Shown here piece after piece: positions 61,647 through 64,000 of a DNA stretch of 64,000 bases. The notes below the pieces were generated by a model. That model did not search any database. It saw nothing but the letters and a program-made list of their open reading frames with translations, and was not told the origin of the DNA. A program made the position numbers and the translations under genes. This DNA is from Planctomycetota bacterium. Its GTDB lineage: Bacteria > Planctomycetota > Uabimicrobiia > Uabimicrobiales > Uabimicrobiaceae. Every line of letters starts with the position of its first letter. Within the stretch, counting starts at the first letter, position 1. The DNA is taken from NCBI GenBank assembly GCA_029260735.1, contig JAJDCR010000141.1:1-64000 (forward strand). The letters are read 5' to 3'.

Positions 61647-62654
61647 ATGCTCATGCTAAGCCCTTCAACAAATAATCGCCCTACTTCCCTATATGGATTG
61701 ATTTCATTACTCTCACTTACTTTGGCTACCCTCTTAGGATATGGGATTTACCATTTTGGTTGCGGATACTCTTGGGATATCGCCATGTTTGACTTTGTTC
61801 GCTCCTGGCAATCCCCCTTTATCCAACCTATTATGACTATCATCACTCACCTGGGTTCAGGAGCCGGTCTCTTAATCATTTGCTGTCTAGCTATGTGGTT
61901 AGGACACTTTCGATTTGCTCGGCAAACCATCTTCTTAATCGTCTTTGGAGTTGTTCTTAGTTCTCACTTAAAGGAATTCTTCCAACTAAGGCGTCCTTTT
62001 CTGGAAACAAATGTCCTAATACTAGAAAAACACATGGGCTACCCCTCTGGGCATTCCATGACAGGGGTAATTCTAGCTTTTCTTTTCTACTCCGTTTCTT
62101 CTCAAAAACTTATGTATTGTATCATAGCTGTGACCATTGCCCTCTCTGTTGCTCTCAGTCGAATCTACCTTGGAGTCCACTATTTTACAGATACAATAGG
62201 AGGAATTCTTGTCGGAGTGAGTATTGTCGCGGGAGGTTTAGTAATTCAATCTCTGACCAAAACCTATTCTTTCAATTTTTCCTATGAAAAGAAATGGACT
62301 CAGGGAATTGCTTTTGCCTTTATCATGTCCGCCTTTCTCTTTTTCATAGGATGGGGAACCTACGAAATTGGCAAGACCACAGGCTTTGTCTTAGGGGTTT
62401 TTCTACTTTGGCCACAGCTCCCTTCTTCTGCCCAGGTTAGGCCAGAAGCAAAGCAGCGAATAACCATGGTATTGATTGGCATTGCTTACTTAGGAGGACT
62501 TTTTGCTCTTCGAGCAGGCTTGAAGGGGATTGTCCCAGTAGGAATACTGGGAGATTGTATACGTTACAGCGTACTAGGGATGGGAGTAGCCTTTCTTTCT
62601 TGTCTTTTCCTTCGTTTTGGTTGGTTAAAGGAAAAGGAAAAGGAAAAAAGCTAA
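61647..62654 (+). CDS. PAP2-family membrane phosphatase
   Basis: A polytopic membrane protein with about nine predicted helices. The three phosphatase motifs are present: KEFFQLRRP (K-x6-RP), PSGHSMTG (with the acid-base His) and SRIYLGVHYFTD (with the nucleophilic His). Typical substrates are undecaprenyl pyrophosphate, phosphatidic acid or phosphatidylglycerol phosphate. The family core is the first 210 residues; the C-terminal 120 residues add four helices of unknown role. The ATG at 61647 is followed by a second at 61653, and there is no strong ribosome site. Divergent from the metzincin gene. Confidence 0.88.
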   Translation: MLMLSPSTNNRPTSLYGLISLLSLTLATLLGYGIYHFGCGYSWDIAMFDFVRSWQSPFIQPIMTIITHLGSGAGLLIICCLAMWLGHFRFARQTIFLIVFGVVLSSHLKEFFQLRRPFLETNVLILEKHMGYPSGHSMTGVILAFLFYSVSSQKLMYCIIAVTIALSVALSRIYLGVHYFTDTIGGILVGVSIVAGGLVIQSLTKTYSFNFSYEKKWTQGIAFAFIMSAFLFFIGWGTYEIGKTTGFVLGVFLLWPQLPSSAQVRPEAKQRITMVLIGIAYLGGLFALRAGLKGIVPVGILGDCIRYSVLGMGVAFLSCLFLRFGWLKEKEKEKS

Positions 62655-62675
62655 GATATTTTTATTTAGATCAAG

Positions 62676-62810
62676 TCAAATTCCCATATAACGAAAAGGC
62701 TCAGGAGGTGGAACCCAACAGAGGATGAGTAAAAAAAAGAGAAATAGGTACCAAATCACTCGGAGAAGTAATTTAATAAGGGGCTGAGAAAAAAAATTTC
62801 TGAATTTCAT
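62676..62810 (-). CDS. 44-residue membrane protein downstream of MBOAT
   Basis: An intact frame from ATG 62810 to TGA 62676-62678. The peptide begins MKFRNFFSQPLIKLLL, then has one strong membrane helix (VIWYLFLFFLLILCW), a Pro-rich turn (VPPPEPF) and the end RYMGI. It starts 22 bases after the MBOAT stop on the same strand. GGAAGAAAGAA lies upstream but the spacing is long. The compact layout and position suggest a small partner of the MBOAT acyltransferase. It is too short for usual gene-calling limits. Confidence 0.6.
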   Translation of the reverse strand: MKFRNFFSQPLIKLLLRVIWYLFLFFLLILCWVPPPEPFRYMGI

Positions 62811-62832
62811 AAACGTTCTTTCTTCCAAGTGC

Positions 62833-63966
62833 CTAAACATAAGCTAGCCAGAAAAAACTGAGAACGACAAAGTTAAAGTTAATGAAAATTGCAAGGGATT
62901 TTGCTCCTAGGGCTTTTATTCTTTCTCCTCGTGGTGAAAGAGTAGGAGTAGGTATTTTTCCCTTAATTTTTTGGAATTGGTAGTAAATAACAATACCTAT
63001 TCCATGATAGAGTCCCCAGAGAATATAGTTAAGGGAGAACTCATGCCATAAACCTATCCCGAGCATAGAAACAACAAGAGCAAATTTAGGTTTTCGGGTT
63101 ATCGCACTCACAGGCAAAAAGATATATTGCCGACACCAATCTGATAAACTAATGTGCCAAGCTTTCCAAAACTCTACGATGTTTTCTTTCAAAAAGGGAT
63201 TGCGAAAGTTTTCGCAAATTTGATATCCCAATAAAAGAGAAATTCCAATCGCAATATCAGAGTAACCAGCAAATTGAAAGTACATGCTAAAAGCGTGCTG
63301 GAGACACTCCAAGTAAAAACGAGAAAAGCTTCCCTCAGGGCAAAACATATCAATCGAATAAGGAAGCCATCTCCCAACAACTTCATTCCCCAAAACAATG
63401 ACCTTGACTAGTCCATAAAGAATTCGATCCAGTCCTTGGGCAAACTTTTGGGTATCCCATCTTCGTCGTCTCTCTGAGCGTATAAAATCATCAAAGCGAT
63501 GAATCGGGCCAATGACAATGGTCGGAAAAAAAAACATGTAGGTGTAAAACTGTCCAAAAGTACAACGAGAAAACGTTTTTTGAGCTTCCACTACGTAATG
63601 CAAGAGTTTCAGCGTGTAGTAAGAAAGACCAATAATAACATAGGGATTTGCAGTTCTTACCAAGTAGATTTTATATACAGTGAAAGCCATTACCAAGAGG
63701 AGGATAGAGAACAAGAAAGCAAAATCTCGGTAATTGTCTAAGTAGCGAGATTGGAGGAAAAAAAGTAAGGGGACAAGAAGGAGCAAAATAAAGCAAGAAA
63801 TCGGCTCAACCAAGTAAACAACAAAGGTGCTAGCAAAAGCGACCAAGCCTCTTTGCCAATTCCGAGGAGCTAGCCAGTAAAAAAATAAAAAAACAAACAG
63901 AGCACTTGCGTAAATAGAGAACTGTTTGATCGTAACGAAGTTAGTATCTATAGCCCATTCAAACAT
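62833..63966 (-). CDS. MBOAT-family O-acyltransferase
   Basis: About ten predicted helices with the core features of alginate-type acetyltransferases: FFPTIVIGPIHRFDDF, FKEN-like LKENIVEFWKAWHISLSDWCRQYIF, and the catalytic His in LGIGLWHEFSLNYILWG. Such enzymes O-acylate surface polysaccharides. Near the C-terminus (about 337-347) the peptide PTPTLSPRGER appears. That peptide is a known signature of REP-like repeats translated in frame, so a repeat element has probably inserted before the last helix. GGTG precedes the ATG. At 377 residues it is shorter than AlgI (about 460-520). A small membrane-protein gene follows. Confidence 0.85.
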   Translation of the reverse strand: MFEWAIDTNFVTIKQFSIYASALFVFLFFYWLAPRNWQRGLVAFASTFVVYLVEPISCFILLLLVPLLFFLQSRYLDNYRDFAFLFSILLLVMAFTVYKIYLVRTANPYVIIGLSYYTLKLLHYVVEAQKTFSRCTFGQFYTYMFFFPTIVIGPIHRFDDFIRSERRRRWDTQKFAQGLDRILYGLVKVIVLGNEVVGRWLPYSIDMFCPEGSFSRFYLECLQHAFSMYFQFAGYSDIAIGISLLLGYQICENFRNPFLKENIVEFWKAWHISLSDWCRQYIFLPVSAITRKPKFALVVSMLGIGLWHEFSLNYILWGLYHGIGIVIYYQFQKIKGKIPTPTLSPRGERIKALGAKSLAIFINFNFVVLSFFWLAYV

Positions 63967-64000
63967 TCATTCACCTAATCTATAAGTTGTGCTAACTCAG

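Noticed and set aside
1-64000. tRNA or rRNA genes
   Set aside because: I saw no cloverleaf with a T-loop GTTCGA and no rRNA-like sequence; a dedicated tRNA search would settle it.

Overview
The window is a low-GC, densely coded bacterial chromosome segment of about 50 genes. There are no rRNA genes, no tRNA genes that I could recognise, no CRISPR array and no complete transposase. Several traits together suggest Planctomycetota or a close relative. These are three large membrane Ser/Thr kinases, a CHAT-domain protein, a DUF4062-NACHT-WD40 protein, a PEP-CTERM protein, many secreted metallopeptidases, pentapeptide-repeat proteins and frequent TTG/GTG starts. The phylum call is an inference from gene content; there is no marker gene to settle it.

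Layout. 1-5.8 kb: 3' part of a CHAT peptidase-like protein, an old-yellow-enzyme oxidoreductase, a 163-bp MITE-like element, a frameshifted small gene and a membrane Ser/Thr kinase. 5.8-9.8 kb (minus): an OpuAC-TAXI fusion lipoprotein, a BCCT osmolyte transporter and a small Rossmann protein. 10-16 kb: a PEP-CTERM protein, a GT87-like membrane protein and a giant STAND NTPase with two WD40 propellers. 16-25.7 kb (plus): a long run with a double haem-oxygenase-like protein, PlsC and four predicted metallopeptidases. 25.8-34.4 kb: divergent promoters separate an SDR-DUF1295 pair from an operon of a B12-binding/HTH regulator, an RND adaptor, an RND pump and ferrochelatase. 34.5-39.8 kb: glucokinase, HU, an extended PrmC, a DUF2225 protein and a DUF4328 protein. 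39.8-47.2 kb: two very large Ser/Thr kinases. 47.3-52.7 kb: surface-glycan genes (HprK-like, GT39, GT2, UDP-galactopyranose-mutase-like). 52.8-62 kb: a pentapeptide-repeat ion channel, a zinc-ribbon protein, envelope lipoproteins, a large metzincin and a PAP2 phosphatase. 62.7-64 kb: an MBOAT acyltransferase and a 44-aa membrane protein.

The most interesting system is at 25.8-34.4 kb. The regulator carries the W-x9-EH motif of CarH-type light sensors and a canonical B12 pocket (E-x-H-x2-G, then x41, then SxT, then x26, then GG). Its HTH is a C-terminal Cro/CI (XRE) type instead of the N-terminal MerR type of CarH/LitR. It leads a tightly overlapping operon ending in ferrochelatase, the enzyme that removes the photosensitiser protoporphyrin. 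It is divergent from SDR and DUF1295 genes, which I recall as frequent members of light and singlet-oxygen regulons. I infer a light- or B12-controlled porphyrin/photo-oxidative stress system; this is untested.

Other notable items are a fused pair of haem-oxygenase-like domains in which the first has lost most metal ligands, a PrmC with an extra degenerate methyltransferase-like half, a kinase with an RDL-rich repeat region, a pentapeptide channel with an altered selectivity filter, a two-copy MITE family in which one copy supplies a stop codon, and an intact 44-aa protein gene next to the MBOAT gene.
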